DNA from: Mesostigma viride
Lineage: Eukaryota; Streptophyta; Mesostigmatophyceae; Mesostigmatales; Mesostigmataceae
Reading direction: 5' to 3'
NCBI GenBank assembly: GCA_009746045.1
Contig: RPFO01000288.1
Coordinates: 1,478,911-1,542,910, forward strand
Length of the DNA stretch: 64,000 bases
Of this stretch, positions 22,401 through 32,300 are shown one piece after another (position 1 is the first letter of the stretch; every line of letters starts with the position of its first letter). The notes below the pieces were generated by a model. That model was not told the DNA's origin, did no database searches, and was given only the letters and a program-made list of their open reading frames with translations. A program made the position numbers and the translations under genes.

Positions 22401-23820
22401 TGTTAGTTAGTGTGCAAGGTATGGGGCATACGTCCTGGGGTGGCCCTATGCCCACATTCGCCTCGTGGGACAGGGAGCATTTGCCTGTTGATGAACCTAT
22501 GGGTATGCATGGCCCCCCTGTCATCCCGGCATGGACCCTCGCAGCCACGCAAGTGGCCATGCTTCTTGCTTACCCTGTTGACACTTCAAGTCTGTGTTCT
22601 TCCCCCCGCCCCCGCTCGCCTTATGTCGCTTGTGGGTGAATGGGAACGTGTCTTGTGGCAGGGATGTGGCAGTATCCAGGTTGGAAGCTCATATGTGGCG
22701 CATTGTGGGATAGCACGTTCATGTACGAGTGTGTCACGTTGGTGCGCAGGGACACGGCGCCAGTCAAGCAATGCTGTGACGGACCGCGGCGCCCAGGGCG
22801 GGCTTGCCCCCCCGGGTTCCGCGGCGCACCGTGTCACACCGTTGCCGCATGGGGCCCACATAGACTCTCGGCTGCGTTGAAGACTTGAGGCATGCTAGAT
22901 GAATAGCTGCCTGAGATAAAATCACAGCCACATGTGGAATGACAGTAGCCTCGCCGTAGCATTCAACTATAGTCCTTTTGTGGGGATGCCGGTTGCCCGC
23001 CCTGGAGTGCTGGTTGATGATGTCTTGGCACCCTGTCATGGTTCACGCATCCACTTGGGCTGGATCCATGGTCGTCCCAGTTGCGTTTTTCATCGTGTGT
23101 CGTGGGCCTGTTCTCCCGGTGGGCCCCCTTGGTCGTGCAGGTCCACGGCGACTACTCGGAGGAAGCCGGGACCAAGGTGGAGCGGACAGAGGAGGTGAGC
23201 GTTGGCCGGATGGACCAGCAAAGGGGCGAGGGTGGATGGCCTTGCCATGATGCAGACAGAGGGGCAGCTCAGTACTCTTTAGGGCTGTGAGGGATGGTGA
23301 GAAGCTGGTAGTCAATGCATTCTTCTAGTGAAATGTTGCCATTTTGCAAGGCCAGATGCTTGGGTGGTTGCAGCAAAGGAAGCCTACTTGGCAAGCTTGC
23401 TTACCGTCACAAGCATCTCCGGAATGCCCTGTCTGCGCATTGTTTACTGCACGAGTGTATGTGTGCTGCACTTGCAGCCGGCACCCCCCAGTCATGCCCC
23501 TTCGCCAGGCAATGCACAGGAGCAACGCTTAAATCTCGCACCCACAAAACAATGGGCTTGCAGTCCCTGGCATTTTGGTATTGTTGTTGACTTTTGTCGA
23601 CAGTGATACCCGCAAGTGACACATCAATAACATGGCAACATACTAGTGGAGGCAGCAACACAGTAGTGGAGGCAGGCTAGAGGGCGGTTTATTCAATGCA
23701 GGATGGTTGTGTTCGTGATTGGCTTTGCTCTGGTCTTATGTGTTTATTTGTTTGCTCTTATTTGCATCTTGCGTGACTGTGCAGGAGTCTGCGGAGCCTG
23801 CGGAGGTTGTAGGGGCATAA
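19455..23820 (+). CDS. RPS3A: 40S ribosomal protein eS1 (S3a), eight exons
   Basis: Conserved protein of the small cytosolic ribosomal subunit, near the mRNA exit. Exons: 19455-19465, 19705-19752, 19930-20035, 20193-20330, 21030-21215, 22107-22307, 23141-23194 and 23785-23820. All seven introns are GT-AG and the joined frame is 780 nt (259 residues plus stop), the usual eS1 length. The first coding exon is only 11 nt, ATGGCCGTCGG, and completes the canonical MAVGKNKR start by splicing. Recognisable eS1 blocks are [77 protein letters not shown] and the ending EVVGA. Introns 4-7 are long (590-891 nt), and introns 4 and 5 end in long C-rich polypyrimidine tracts. Sequence agrees best with plant/green-algal eS1. 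This is the only conserved host gene in the window and it appears intact. Confidence 0.97.
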
Positions 23821-24485
23821 ATTCCTGCATCCAAGAGTGCAAGAGAGCTACTTTTTTGTGGCGTGCTGTGGGATTTTGAAACTAGGGCATTACCTGATCA
23901 GAAATTACCGTGTCTAGTATTTTGGGGGGCAAAACCGAATATTATAAACTGCCCAAGTGGCTGTGAAGGGTCTCACCAAGGTATGCTAAACACGAGGAAT
24001 AAATACTTGTTCGTGGAAATATAATTTGCTGGTTGTCTCCTTAATTAATTAATTAGGAACATAACTCCGTTGGGAGTATATGTAGCACATAGCCCTTGAG
24101 AAGGGGCACATGGCCTATAATACATTCTAAGCTACTTCCTGCAAGGGTGGGAATGTAAACGACACTTGCTCTAGGTGCACCAGGGCACCGGCACCACCAT
24201 GCTGTCTCAGGTTCAACCCGCCTGAGGGGGGGATCCTGGCACGGGGGGGAAGATCATCATAGCTATACAAACGCTAGAGCGTGGCATCTCAGCAGAGAGC
24301 AGCTCTCTGCATGGGCACAGCATAACTAAATAAAAAACTAGGCATCATCTGGGGGTGTGGCACATCATAGGCACACATGTACATGATTAAATAAAGCGCG
24401 TGGCTTAGCTAGGATAGTGCCTCTAGGAGGCGTACATGTACATGGCCACGGTCTATCTATTCTACACTACTACTGCTGTATTCCC
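23821..24485. other. RPS3A downstream region with repeat-end motifs
   Basis: Contains the RPS3A 3' UTR and then repeat sequence. At 24021-24083 are ATATAATTTGCTGGTTGTCTC, a TTAATTAATTAATTA run and AACATAACTCCGTTGGGAG followed by TATATGTAGCAC. The last part recurs near 63742. No gene seen. Confidence 0.5.
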
Positions 24486-24580
24486 CTAAGCTGGGGCGTC
24501 TGGAGTTGTTGAGGCCGCGGGGGTCGCCTGCCAGAGCTTGTGGCCGACGTAGATGGCCGCCCCCTTCCAGTACACCGTGC
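24486..24580 (-). pseudogene. LINE ORF C-terminal fragment, cut by the PLV insertion
   Basis: Minus-strand frame ending in YWKGAAIYVGHKLWQATP and a stop at 24486-24488. The missing upstream part (…LWPTYLQLRQTKAGQPVYW) lies on the same strand at 46536-46660, on the other side of the PLV. Both halves carry the 13-bp sequence TTCCAGTACACCG at the break. The combined sequence resembles N-terminal/linker segments of algal LINE proteins. It was interrupted first by a small LINE tail and then by the PLV. Confidence 0.6.
24568..24580. repeat. Left 13-bp target duplication (TTCCAGTACACCG)
   Basis: The identical 13 bp occurs at about 46535-46547 just outside the right TTAA run. A 13-bp duplication is typical of LINE integration. 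It flanks a mini-insert (24581-24609) rather than the PLV ends themselves. Confidence 0.7.
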
Positions 24581-24609
24581 AGTCACGTGTCTATTAATTA
24601 ATTAATTAA
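24581..24609 (+). mobile_element. Very short 5'-truncated LINE 3' tail
   Basis: GCAGTCACGTGTCT followed by repeated ATTA/TTAA units. It matches the 3' terminus of the full LINE copies at about 49295-49325 (CAGTCACGTGTCTATTAATT). Its TTAA run continues on the far side of the PLV at 46524-46534, so the PLV inserted within this tail. Confidence 0.6.
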
Positions 24610-24691
24610 GTAGCTTCCATCATCATTCCGTCATCATTCCGTCATCGCGGCTCACAGAAGGGCACCAGCCTTATGCTGGCATCTGCCACCC

Positions 24692-25164
24692 CTATAGTGA
24701 CCCTATAGTGACCGCGGCCTGGGGTGGGGTATCACCCTAAACCCTAAACCCTAAATCCTAAACCCTAAACCCTAAACCCTAAACCCTAAACCCTAACACC
24801 GTCTCCAGACACCCACGGCATCCCCCACCCTGGCTATCACCCTCCCACTGTGACTAAATTTACTAAGTTTACTATGGGTTTTTGGTTTTTTTTCTAGGAA
24901 ATTCAAGCCAGCTGCCATGAGGTCAAGGTGCTACAGGTGCTGTGTGGTACAGGGTAGCTATAGTGACCTTATAGTGACCATGGTGGTAGACTCTTATGCT
25001 GGCATCCCAGGGTGACTAAATTTACTAAGTTTACTATGGGTTTTTGGTTTTTTTTCTAGGAAATTCAAGCCACCTCCCATCACCTCGTGGTCATGCAACA
25101 CACTAGAGTGTTGCATGTAATTTTAGTTTCCCACGGGAGTAGCTATAGTGACCTTATAGTGACC
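24692..25164. repeat. Paired TATAGTGACC iterons in PLV TIR
   Basis: Two adjacent TATAGTGACC copies occur at 24692-24713, 24958-24979 and 25143-25164, mirrored in the right TIR as GGTCACTATA pairs. The repeated pairing resembles protein-binding iterons. A role in replication or packaging is inference. Confidence 0.7.
24735..24796 (-). repeat. Telomeric (CCCTAAA)n block in left TIR
   Basis: Nearly nine CCCTAAA units (one TCCTAAA variant), the C-rich strand of plant-type TTTAGGG telomeric repeat, lying 125 bp inside the PLV end. Confidence 0.95.
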
Positions 25165-25396
25165 ATGGTGGTAGACTCTTATGCAGGCATCCCAGGGTGA
25201 CTAAATTTACTATGGGTTTTTGGTTTTTTTTCTAGGAAATTCAAGCCACCTGCCATGAGGTCAAGGTTGTGACATCCAGTCCCACCATGCCATAAGAGGG
25301 TGAGGCGTGTGGGATATGGGACTAAGTCATTTCCCGTGGGAAACTATGTTTACTACGTTTACTATGGGTTTTGGGTTTTATTCCTAGGAAATTAAT

Positions 25397-25427
25397 TCAG
25401 GTGTGCACCACCAAAAACACACCTGAA
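25397..25427. other. Hairpin in PLV TIR
   Basis: TTCAGGTGTG and its complement CACACCTGAA separated by a short A-rich loop, followed by an A-run. Mirrored in the right TIR. Confidence 0.6.
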
Positions 25428-25859
25428 TTTCCCAAAAAAAGGACCCCCAAAAAACTTAGTAAATATAGTCTCCCACGACAAATGGTTATGAAAACGTAGT
25501 TTCCCACGGCAAAATGACCAATAAATCCATCTCCCACGGGAAAAGGCCATGGGGGGCGGCCAGCGGGGGTGCAGCGGAGGGGCGCGGACTGCCAAGCAGT
25601 GGCGGGACTGCCAGGTGGTGGTGATGGGTGAGGGCTTGCTGTGTTTTCTCGTGGGAAACTATATTTACTACTAAATTGATATTTTCAGTTGGAAATGGAG
25701 GTTTTATTCGATGTGAGTGAGAGTGCATGCACAGGCTTGCATAATTTCCCGCAGACAAAACCCAAAACCTGTAGTTAGCTTAGTAAATTTAGTAAGGTGC
25801 TGGAGGGTCGAGCAGTGCGTGGGAGTTGGCGGACCCGGCGAGGGCCGCGCGGCGGGGTG

Positions 25860-26143
25860 TGCAGAGTGTTATGGTGTATTACTCTCTGTAACCTCTGGAA
25901 ACTCAGACGACCTATGCAAGAATCCCATACGACCTGTGTCGATGCATGAGAGGAATTTACTCTGGATTTAAACTTGCAATTAGAACTGCAATTCGAGACG
26001 AAATGAAAAATGTTTTCAGCATATATTGACGCGTTTTATACTGCATAAACGAATTCATTAAAAAATATAACACGTTTACATTCGTTATCAGCTCGACAAG
26101 AGCGAAATGGCAAGCTCGTTGCCGTCGTCAACAAGACGACAAT
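25860..26143. other. PLV left intergenic region
   Basis: AT-rich spacer between the left TIR and the last minus-strand gene. No gene recognised. Confidence 0.5.
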
Positions 26144-26716
26144 CTACTCCTTGTCCTTGGAGTGTCCAGTCAGGCTCTTCACGTACGAGGCGGAGTTCTT
26201 CTTGTCGCCATGGCCGTGGGAGCTTGACGCTCCCTCGCGGCTCCTCTTCCTGCCATTGGAAGTGGCGGTCTTTGCGTCCTCGAAACCCTTCTTTGCCTCC
26301 TCCCATGCCTTGTAGAGCGCAATTGGGGAAATGCCTGGCTGGCGCTTGGACTTGGAGAAGCCATTGAGGAAATCGTCAACCATCTTAACGCACCCGTCGG
26401 CTTGGTCGAGGCGAATCCACTCGCAGCGGTCCTCGACCTTCCTCGGCTTTGCCGCATTCTTCTCGTAGACCCACTCGACGCAAATTTTTGGCGTCTTGCG
26501 GTCGACATCGTCATATCCGGCGTCGTGAATCTTGAAGACCTCGCAGGTAGGTCCGGTGCCTCCAACAGCACCTTCGTTTCCGGAAAGAAGGGAGACCTTG
26601 TGCGTCAGGTGTGCGAGCTGGTCAGATATCTTTGTCTGGCCGTCCTCGAGACCATCGAGGATTTTTCCAAGCATTGCCAACGCCTTCTCGCAAGGCCCTG
26701 CGTTTCGGGAAGCCAT
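26144..26716 (-). CDS. PLV hypothetical protein, 190 aa
   Basis: Complete frame opening MASRNAGPCE. It has a predicted helical N-terminus (residues about 8-45), a central mixed region, and a basic C-terminal tail with GRKRSREGASSS that could be a nuclear localisation or DNA-binding segment. Stop at the 26144 end. First gene from the left TIR, transcribed towards that end. No family recognised. The length and clean frame argue for a real gene. Confidence 0.6.
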   Translation of the reverse strand: MASRNAGPCEKALAMLGKILDGLEDGQTKISDQLAHLTHKVSLLSGNEGAVGGTGPTCEVFKIHDAGYDDVDRKTPKICVEWVYEKNAAKPRKVEDRCEWIRLDQADGCVKMVDDFLNGFSKSKRQPGISPIALYKAWEEAKKGFEDAKTATSNGRKRSREGASSSHGHGDKKNSASYVKSLTGHSKDKE

Positions 26717-26865
26717 GGCTACCGGCAGAGAGCTTGCAACGTGAGATGCGTGACTTGCACGTGATTTTGCCTATTTGTGCACAATGTGCCAAGGTCCGTT
26801 ACGGCTGCTGGCACGGCCTGGACAGGACGCGAAGGTGGCTGGACTTGTACAAGTGTCGAACTTGG

Positions 26866-27069
26866 CTAAATTTCGGAGCGATGCAAGTCTAAGGTGGCCT
26901 CTACCACGTGGCGAGTTCTGGGACGTGAATTTAGGTAAAAAGACTCGTAAGCGTGCGAGTAATCAACTGGGTCACTTGTCAAGCGCCTGAACGAAGATTC
27001 TAGAGTGTCCACGAGAGTGAATTTTCCGAAGCAACCACCCATATATATTTCGTAGAAATTACTTGCCAT
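26866..27069 (-). CDS. PLV small hypothetical protein, 67 aa
   Basis: An ATG at 27069 overlaps the stop of the upstream gene (ATGGCAAGTAA), giving a 67-residue frame that contains FTLVDTLESSFRRLTSDP. The overlap suggests translational coupling or simple compaction. No family recognised. It fills most of the 340-bp gap between its neighbours. Confidence 0.35.
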   Translation of the reverse strand: MASNFYEIYMGGCFGKFTLVDTLESSFRRLTSDPVDYSHAYESFYLNSRPRTRHVVEATLDLHRSEI

Positions 27070-27568
27070 GACAATTGCACTTGTTGAACCCGCGAATCTT
27101 TTCAAAACGTAGGATGCATACAAAACCACCCGTCTGCACCGGTGGGAATTGAGTCTCGTTTCCGTCAAGTCTGTCAATGTACGACGCTCCTACCGTAATA
27201 TGTCCTCCGTTTCTGAACAGGTGTGGGTTCTTTAGGTTAAAAAATGCGTGTTCGTTGATCATGGCGTAAGAAAGGATGTCCCCGTCTGTTCCACCCATGA
27301 CAGTCTCGTTGCATAAAACAATGCAATCCTGTTGGTTATGCTCACCACCGGAGAAACTCGGGGAAACAAGCCCGACAATAGCACGGTCCTCATCAACAGG
27401 CACTGCGTCAACGTAGGCATAATGCACACCACCGCGCCATGTACTGTCAATGATGGGCGCCCTCGGGTCTGGTTTGATTCTAAATTGACGTAACCCGGTG
27501 GTGGAGTCAATCACGTTTTCAGAGGCCTTGGAATCTAGCACTATTTGATAATAAGTTGGGTATTCCAT
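27059..27568 (-). CDS. PLV hypothetical protein, 169 aa
   Basis: Complete frame opening MEYPTYYQIV and ending KCNCHGK. It is rich in beta-forming residues and Gly (GGVHYAYVDAVPV, GGHITVGASYIDRL), with no membrane segment. The composition resembles viral structural proteins. It lies between the fibre-like gene and small genes in the structural block. No family recognised. Confidence 0.6.
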   Translation of the reverse strand: MEYPTYYQIVLDSKASENVIDSTTGLRQFRIKPDPRAPIIDSTWRGGVHYAYVDAVPVDEDRAIVGLVSPSFSGGEHNQQDCIVLCNETVMGGTDGDILSYAMINEHAFFNLKNPHLFRNGGHITVGASYIDRLDGNETQFPPVQTGGFVCILRFEKIRGFNKCNCHGK

Positions 27569-29185
27569 TGCTTTATTACAAATTGGAAGAGATAATAGTT
27601 TCTACGCTGGGATGGTGGCGGGAGTGCCCCACTTGGCCACGAGGTACCCGCGGATCCGTTCAAGTTCCGCTGACGTTTTGGCGGTGTTGTAGATTAGGAT
27701 CTCGCCAATCCACCCATCGAAGGCACGACTTGCGTTGCTCGATTCTCCTCCGATAGAGAGATTTCCTGAACCAGTCGTAGGGTCCGATCCAATTCTATTA
27801 TAACCAGCTCTTCCATCGAAGCGGGTGACAAACTCATTTGTGCTGCTGTTGCATGAAATCGCCATGACGTGTGGTACGTTGTCGAAGAATTCCGCCCTGG
27901 TGCACACGAGTTCGTATACATTATTGGGAGGGAAGATGGCAACGGCCTGTACATCTGGATGGTACACTACTACATAACTATTGTTATTTGACGACCCAAG
28001 CATATACCCTCTGACACCCGTATACCCCCCTACTACTGGATACGTCGCAGTCGTTAGCTGTTTGGCGACTAGGAGGATGCTCGTGTTGGTCCCGATCGCC
28101 CCCCAAAAGGTGCTTGCGGACGTTAAGTAGCCCGCGCGCGAGTTGATAAAGCGAAGGGATTGTTTCGAGTTCAGTTCCGTCGTTGCCAACGTCGGACATT
28201 TGGCGGAAGTGTCCTGAGTCATGTGGTACCCGTTCGGCCCCTTGTCGTTCATCCGCATCACATTCCCGTTCGCTGCGCTATGGACGGCAGTCCCCGTCGT
28301 GTCGCTGAACACCGTGGCGCTGTCGGACGGATCGTACCACGCGAACAGTGCGGGGTCTGTTGCCGGGTTGTAATAGTACGTGAATGACAGCGTGTTGGAT
28401 GCTGTGTTTCCAAGCCCTGACGTTGCGCTCGTCACGGTGCCCGCGCCCACGCTTACCGTCGTCACAAAGTCCGACATGGTAGGGGTTACATAAAATGTGT
28501 ACGTGGCGCCACTTCCCAGCAAGTTGGACGCGGTTCCGTTGGTGACGGCGATGTCGCCCAATGCGAACCCGGTAACCGACGTGCTAAAGGTGGCCGTCAC
28601 TGGGTAAATGGCACCCATTGGGGTTCCGGACGCAAGAGTCACCGTCGGATTTGCCGAGTATGTGAACGACAGCGCGTTAGAGGCCGCGTTGGCGTTCCCT
28701 GTCGATGCGTCCAGGACAGTGCCCGCGCCCACACTGATGAACGTGGCGGTGTTGGAGGTCGTGGGCGTCACCTGGAAGGAGTACGACGCCCCGCTGCCGG
28801 TCAGGTTGGCGGCGGTCCCGTTGGTCACGGTGATATCGCCCAACGCGAACCCCGTCACCGACCTGCTGAACGTGGCTGTCACGTCCACGGGTGATGAGGA
28901 TGGCGTCAAGCCCGCGGTCGTCGCGAGGGTTACCGTTGGAGGTGGCGAATACGTGAAGACTAACGGAGTTGCTGCGGTGTTGCCGGTTCCTAGCACGCTA
29001 CTTGCTGCGTTCCCTCCAACAGTGACTGTTGTCAGTGAATAAGCTACAGCTGGAGTCACAGAGAATGTGTAAGAGGCGCCGCTACCCGTTAAACCAGATG
29101 CAGTACCATTTATGACAACGATATCACCCAAGGTGAACCCGGTGACTGTTTCGCTGAATGCTGCTGTCATTGTAATCGGTACCGC

Positions 29186-29193
29186 GCTAGGAT
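29186..29193. repeat. Left 8-bp target duplication of hAT-like element
   Basis: GCTAGGAT, identical to 32293-32300. It supports clean insertion and defines the element ends. Confidence 0.85.
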
Positions 29194-29791
29194 CAGAGTG
29201 AGATCGTACGTTATACGCGTTATACGGTCACGGTGGAGTATAATGTATAATACGGTATAATGCGGTATAATACGGTATTATACGTTTTCGTACGGACACA
29301 CTCAGAATACTCTGATTTTACACATTTTAAGACACCCACCATCAATCCACATGTTTTTAACACTGTTTTGGACATAATCCAAGGTTGCCCTACCCTCGGC
29401 TATACTCTATACGGTGGATATTGTGGACACGATCGATGTATTGCATGTAATACTGAGAATGTAAACGTGCGCATGCATAATTGTGTGTATGTGTATATAT
29501 GTGGCTTTATATTGGTTATGTTTACTTGGGTGCCTTCACTTTGATGCAAGTAATTATACATTTTAATATATATATTCATTGAGAATGATAGATTACGGAG
29601 GTGAGATAGGCATGCAACATAAGGAAAAAACCGATGACTGGGAGAATAACCCTGAAGAAATTAATAGTAATCTGACACAGACATCCAAGGATCACGCCAG
29701 CGGCACAAGGTACAACTAACTATACATCACAAAACTACACGCAGCAACAGCGCTGCCGAGTGCCGGCCCACCATGCAGGCCTGGAAGGAAT

Positions 29792-30893
29792 CTAGACCGC
29801 GTGGGTCGCGACAAAGTCGGCCCGGGTGCGGCGGAATAACACATCAGCCACGGTGCGAGTGAGGGCGAGTGACAGACGCTGCCGCCAATACGAGGACCAC
29901 GTGCGGGCCGACCACGGGGCGGTCTGACCCTCGAGGTCGAGGCGGTCTTCACGGCGCTGGCAGCACTCGTGGAAAAACTCCGCTGTCTTGGGGCCCATGG
30001 CCCCGAACTCCTCAAGGACAAAGGGGATGACCCGGTGGGGCCCCACATTGCCGTAGGAGGCAAACTTGTCGCGCTCAGCCACAGCGGCAGCAGCGCCGGC
30101 ATCCACAGCCGCCCGGAGGATGTGGCGACCGGAAAGCGGCCGAGCCACGGAGACATCGATGAGCAGGTGGCAACCCTGCCCGTCGTAGTCAAGCACGGTA
30201 ATGTCGGGGCGGTGGTTGGGTGAGTAGAGGGCGGCCCCATCCGCGTCCTCGCACTTAATGGTGGAGTGGGGAAAGACCGACCGAACCATGGCACACACCA
30301 CCCGGAGGAGAGCGGTATGGAGATAGAGGAACCAGTTCTGGTTCTGCTGGCCACCCATGCACGCGATGTAGTGCGTCCCAGTAGTATCCAGAGCAAGCCC
30401 GCAGCTGCCGCAGGACGCACCCGCCGTGATGAGAGGTTGCGGGGCAAAGAGCTGGTGGCGGAGAGCGATGGCGTAAAGGGCCGGAACCAGTGTGAACAAA
30501 GGGCTCATGGGGAGGGCGCGCAGGAATGCGGACCCCACGCTCCCCTCAAGGGAAACGGAGTGAAGCCAAGCCTTCCCCTGATCGTTCAAGCTCGCATGCA
30601 GACCCATCCAGTCGGCACAGTGTAGTATACCCGCGCAGGTCTTTTGTTGTTTTTCATGAACGCAGGCAGGGAAGACACTAGGACTGACGACAGTGGACAC
30701 GCCGGGCGTGCCCCGGGGCAGGCGACGGTGGACGGCCTGAGCGGGGCGGACGAGGTCGCAAGCCTGCTGGATCCCGAGGTAAGAATCCTGCACAGCCTGC
30801 ACAAAGGGGAAGGGGGATGGGGTGACCAAGTCGGGAATGGCGCTGACGGCGCTGGGGACCAACCGGCGGATCTCCGCCCAGGCCTTAATATAT
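29792..30893 (-). pseudogene. LINE C-terminal fragment with RLE-type endonuclease
   Basis: Minus-strand frame of about 366 codons without its own start (the ATG-like start at 30862 is internal). It holds a Cys-His cluster CGSCGLALDTTGTHYIAC followed by RPDITVLDYDGQGCHLLIDV. The pattern R/K-P-D with a second acidic residue about 15 positions later is that of the restriction-like endonuclease found C-terminal to RT in R2-type and related algal LINEs. RT itself is absent, so the copy is 5'-truncated, near 30894. It is nested inside the hAT-like element. A GCCTGGGCGGAGATCC segment is repeated at the truncation point. A TTAATTAA-rich tract lies upstream at 31050-31093. Confidence 0.65.
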
Positions 30894-32160
30894 GGATCTC
30901 CGCCCAGGCATTAATATATATATGTGGCTGTGCATGCACGCAAATACTACAGTAGTATACAATTAATGCATGTAGTATGTTTGCATGGTGCGATGCTATG
31001 TGAATATACTGAGCTGCATGTGACTACAGGTGTGTGACTCGTGGTGTGCATTAATTAATTAATTAACTGAATTAATTAATTAATATTAATTAATCTCGTG
31101 TCCCCGTTGGGGAACCACGGAGGCTAAACAGGTGGGGATGTGATAAGTAACTCACATATTCTCACCTTCCATACAACAACCTTGTTTTCCAGCAGGCTGA
31201 AGAGCATGACAGGCGTCTATGAGCTCGCCAGCTCCTTGCAACGGTAATGCCGCTCCCAGGCAGCTAGGGTCCTTGACTACGCAATATAGAATGTCTACCG
31301 TGTGAAAACCTCCATACAGGAAGCGTAGCAAAGCCAGATAACTGCCCGATCAATTCTGGGTAGCTTTAGGAAGCATGGCATACGCAGCGTAAGGAAAACC
31401 ATTGAAAGCTGCGGAAAATCTGATAGCACAACTGCAACAAGTGGAGAACAAAATAGCAAGAAAAACCCAGAAACGGCGCAAAAAGTTTCATGCCAGGTTC
31501 ATTAAGAGCGCAAACAGACTGGGCGGTGACATGCGGCAAATCAACGTACCACGGCCGGCATTATTTCCTACCCAGGCGCGCAAGAAAAGCCAGCCAGCCA
31601 TGGATGGATTAACCGCGGATCGCGCAGGCCTGAACGAAATCATTTTAGAAATGACAGGAAATGGCCGCAGATCGAAGATGCTTAGGTTATTTTCATGGTG
31701 TCCGTTACTAAACGGCTCTTGCTGCATCAAAATAACCCACGAATGTCGAGTTCTACCGTCGCAGGCACACATGCTAGATTATTCATCGCGGCCAAATTGA
31801 CGTTGGATGAGACCCCCGTGCAAATCTGTACCAACAAAGGCAGCGAATTTGCAAATAGTGCAGATCTTGCTATGAAACATCATAATAGAACATCACTTTT
31901 AACCATCGGCTTAATTTTTTCGCCTGTCGCCCGCCGGATTAGCCATATTTTAACGGAACGCACGTCGCCATGGCCACCTCCGCACGGTGCGCGCACTGTG
32001 CACCACAATGTCAAAATAAGATCGCGTCGAATTGTGAAAGTTCAGACGGGTCAGTACTTATAGTAGAGATACGAAATCTGTGGCTTCAAATCGTTGCCCT
32101 GTCGTTCTGGCATCCTATAGCCGCGCAAAACGTAAAAAAAACGCGGAAAACACGGCATCA
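30894..32160. other. hAT-like element interior without assigned gene
   Basis: A plus-strand frame at 31402-31800 (132 codons, basic N-terminal half with QKRRKKFHARFIK) is open but not recognised. It may be chance or a decayed gene. TTAA-rich tract followed by TCTCGTGTCCCCGTTGGGG at 31090-31112 recurs at 53700. Confidence 0.3.
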
Positions 32161-32292
32161 TACGGTATAATACGGTATTATACGTCATTATACGCTAAAA
32201 CGTATTATAACGTATGAATCATACGCTCAAAGCCAGCGTATTACGTATTATACCGTATTATACCGTATTATACGGCGTATGATCTCACTCTG

Positions 32293-32300
32293 GCTAGGAT
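32293..32300. repeat. Right 8-bp target duplication of hAT-like element
   Basis: GCTAGGAT, identical to 29186-29193. Confidence 0.85.

Larger units (their letters stand above)
24610..25859 (+). repeat. PLV left terminal inverted repeat
   Basis: About 1250 bp matching the inverse of 45263-46523. It contains a telomeric-repeat block, three pairs of TATAGTGACC iterons, three to four copies of a TTTACTATGGGTTTTTGG box with TTCTAGGAAATTCAAGCCA, several CCCACG motifs and a TTCAGGTGTG hairpin. The inner edge ends at GCGGCGGGGTG. Confidence 0.95.
29194..32292. mobile_element. hAT-like transposon inserted in PLV gene
   Basis: A 3,099-bp element with terminal inverted repeats CAGAGTGAGATC(G/A)TACG at both ends, flanked by an 8-bp duplication GCTAGGAT (29186-29193 and 32293-32300). 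A CAG-type end plus an 8-bp duplication is the signature of the hAT superfamily. Subterminal regions are full of TATAATACGG-type repeats in both orientations (29230-29290 and 32160-32275). No transposase is recognised, so it is probably non-autonomous. It carries a LINE fragment at 29792-30893. Confidence 0.8.

Noticed and set aside
20856..22639. ORFs of 118-249 codons in 20.8-22.6 kb
   Set aside because: They lie in introns or antisense to RPS3A exons, and the spliced RPS3A reading explains the region.
22308..23140. Intronic C/D-box snoRNA in RPS3A
   Set aside because: TTGATGA-like boxes occur near 22487 and 23011, but no well-placed CTGA box or terminal stem was found.
24735..24796. True chromosome end
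   Set aside because: The telomeric repeats are short, internal, present at both PLV ends in mirror orientation and flanked by LINE sequence.
29716..30447. 243-codon Ser/Arg/Pro-rich minus-strand ORF
   Set aside because: Overlaps the LINE endonuclease frame, which has recognisable motifs; composition is typical of an out-of-frame translation.
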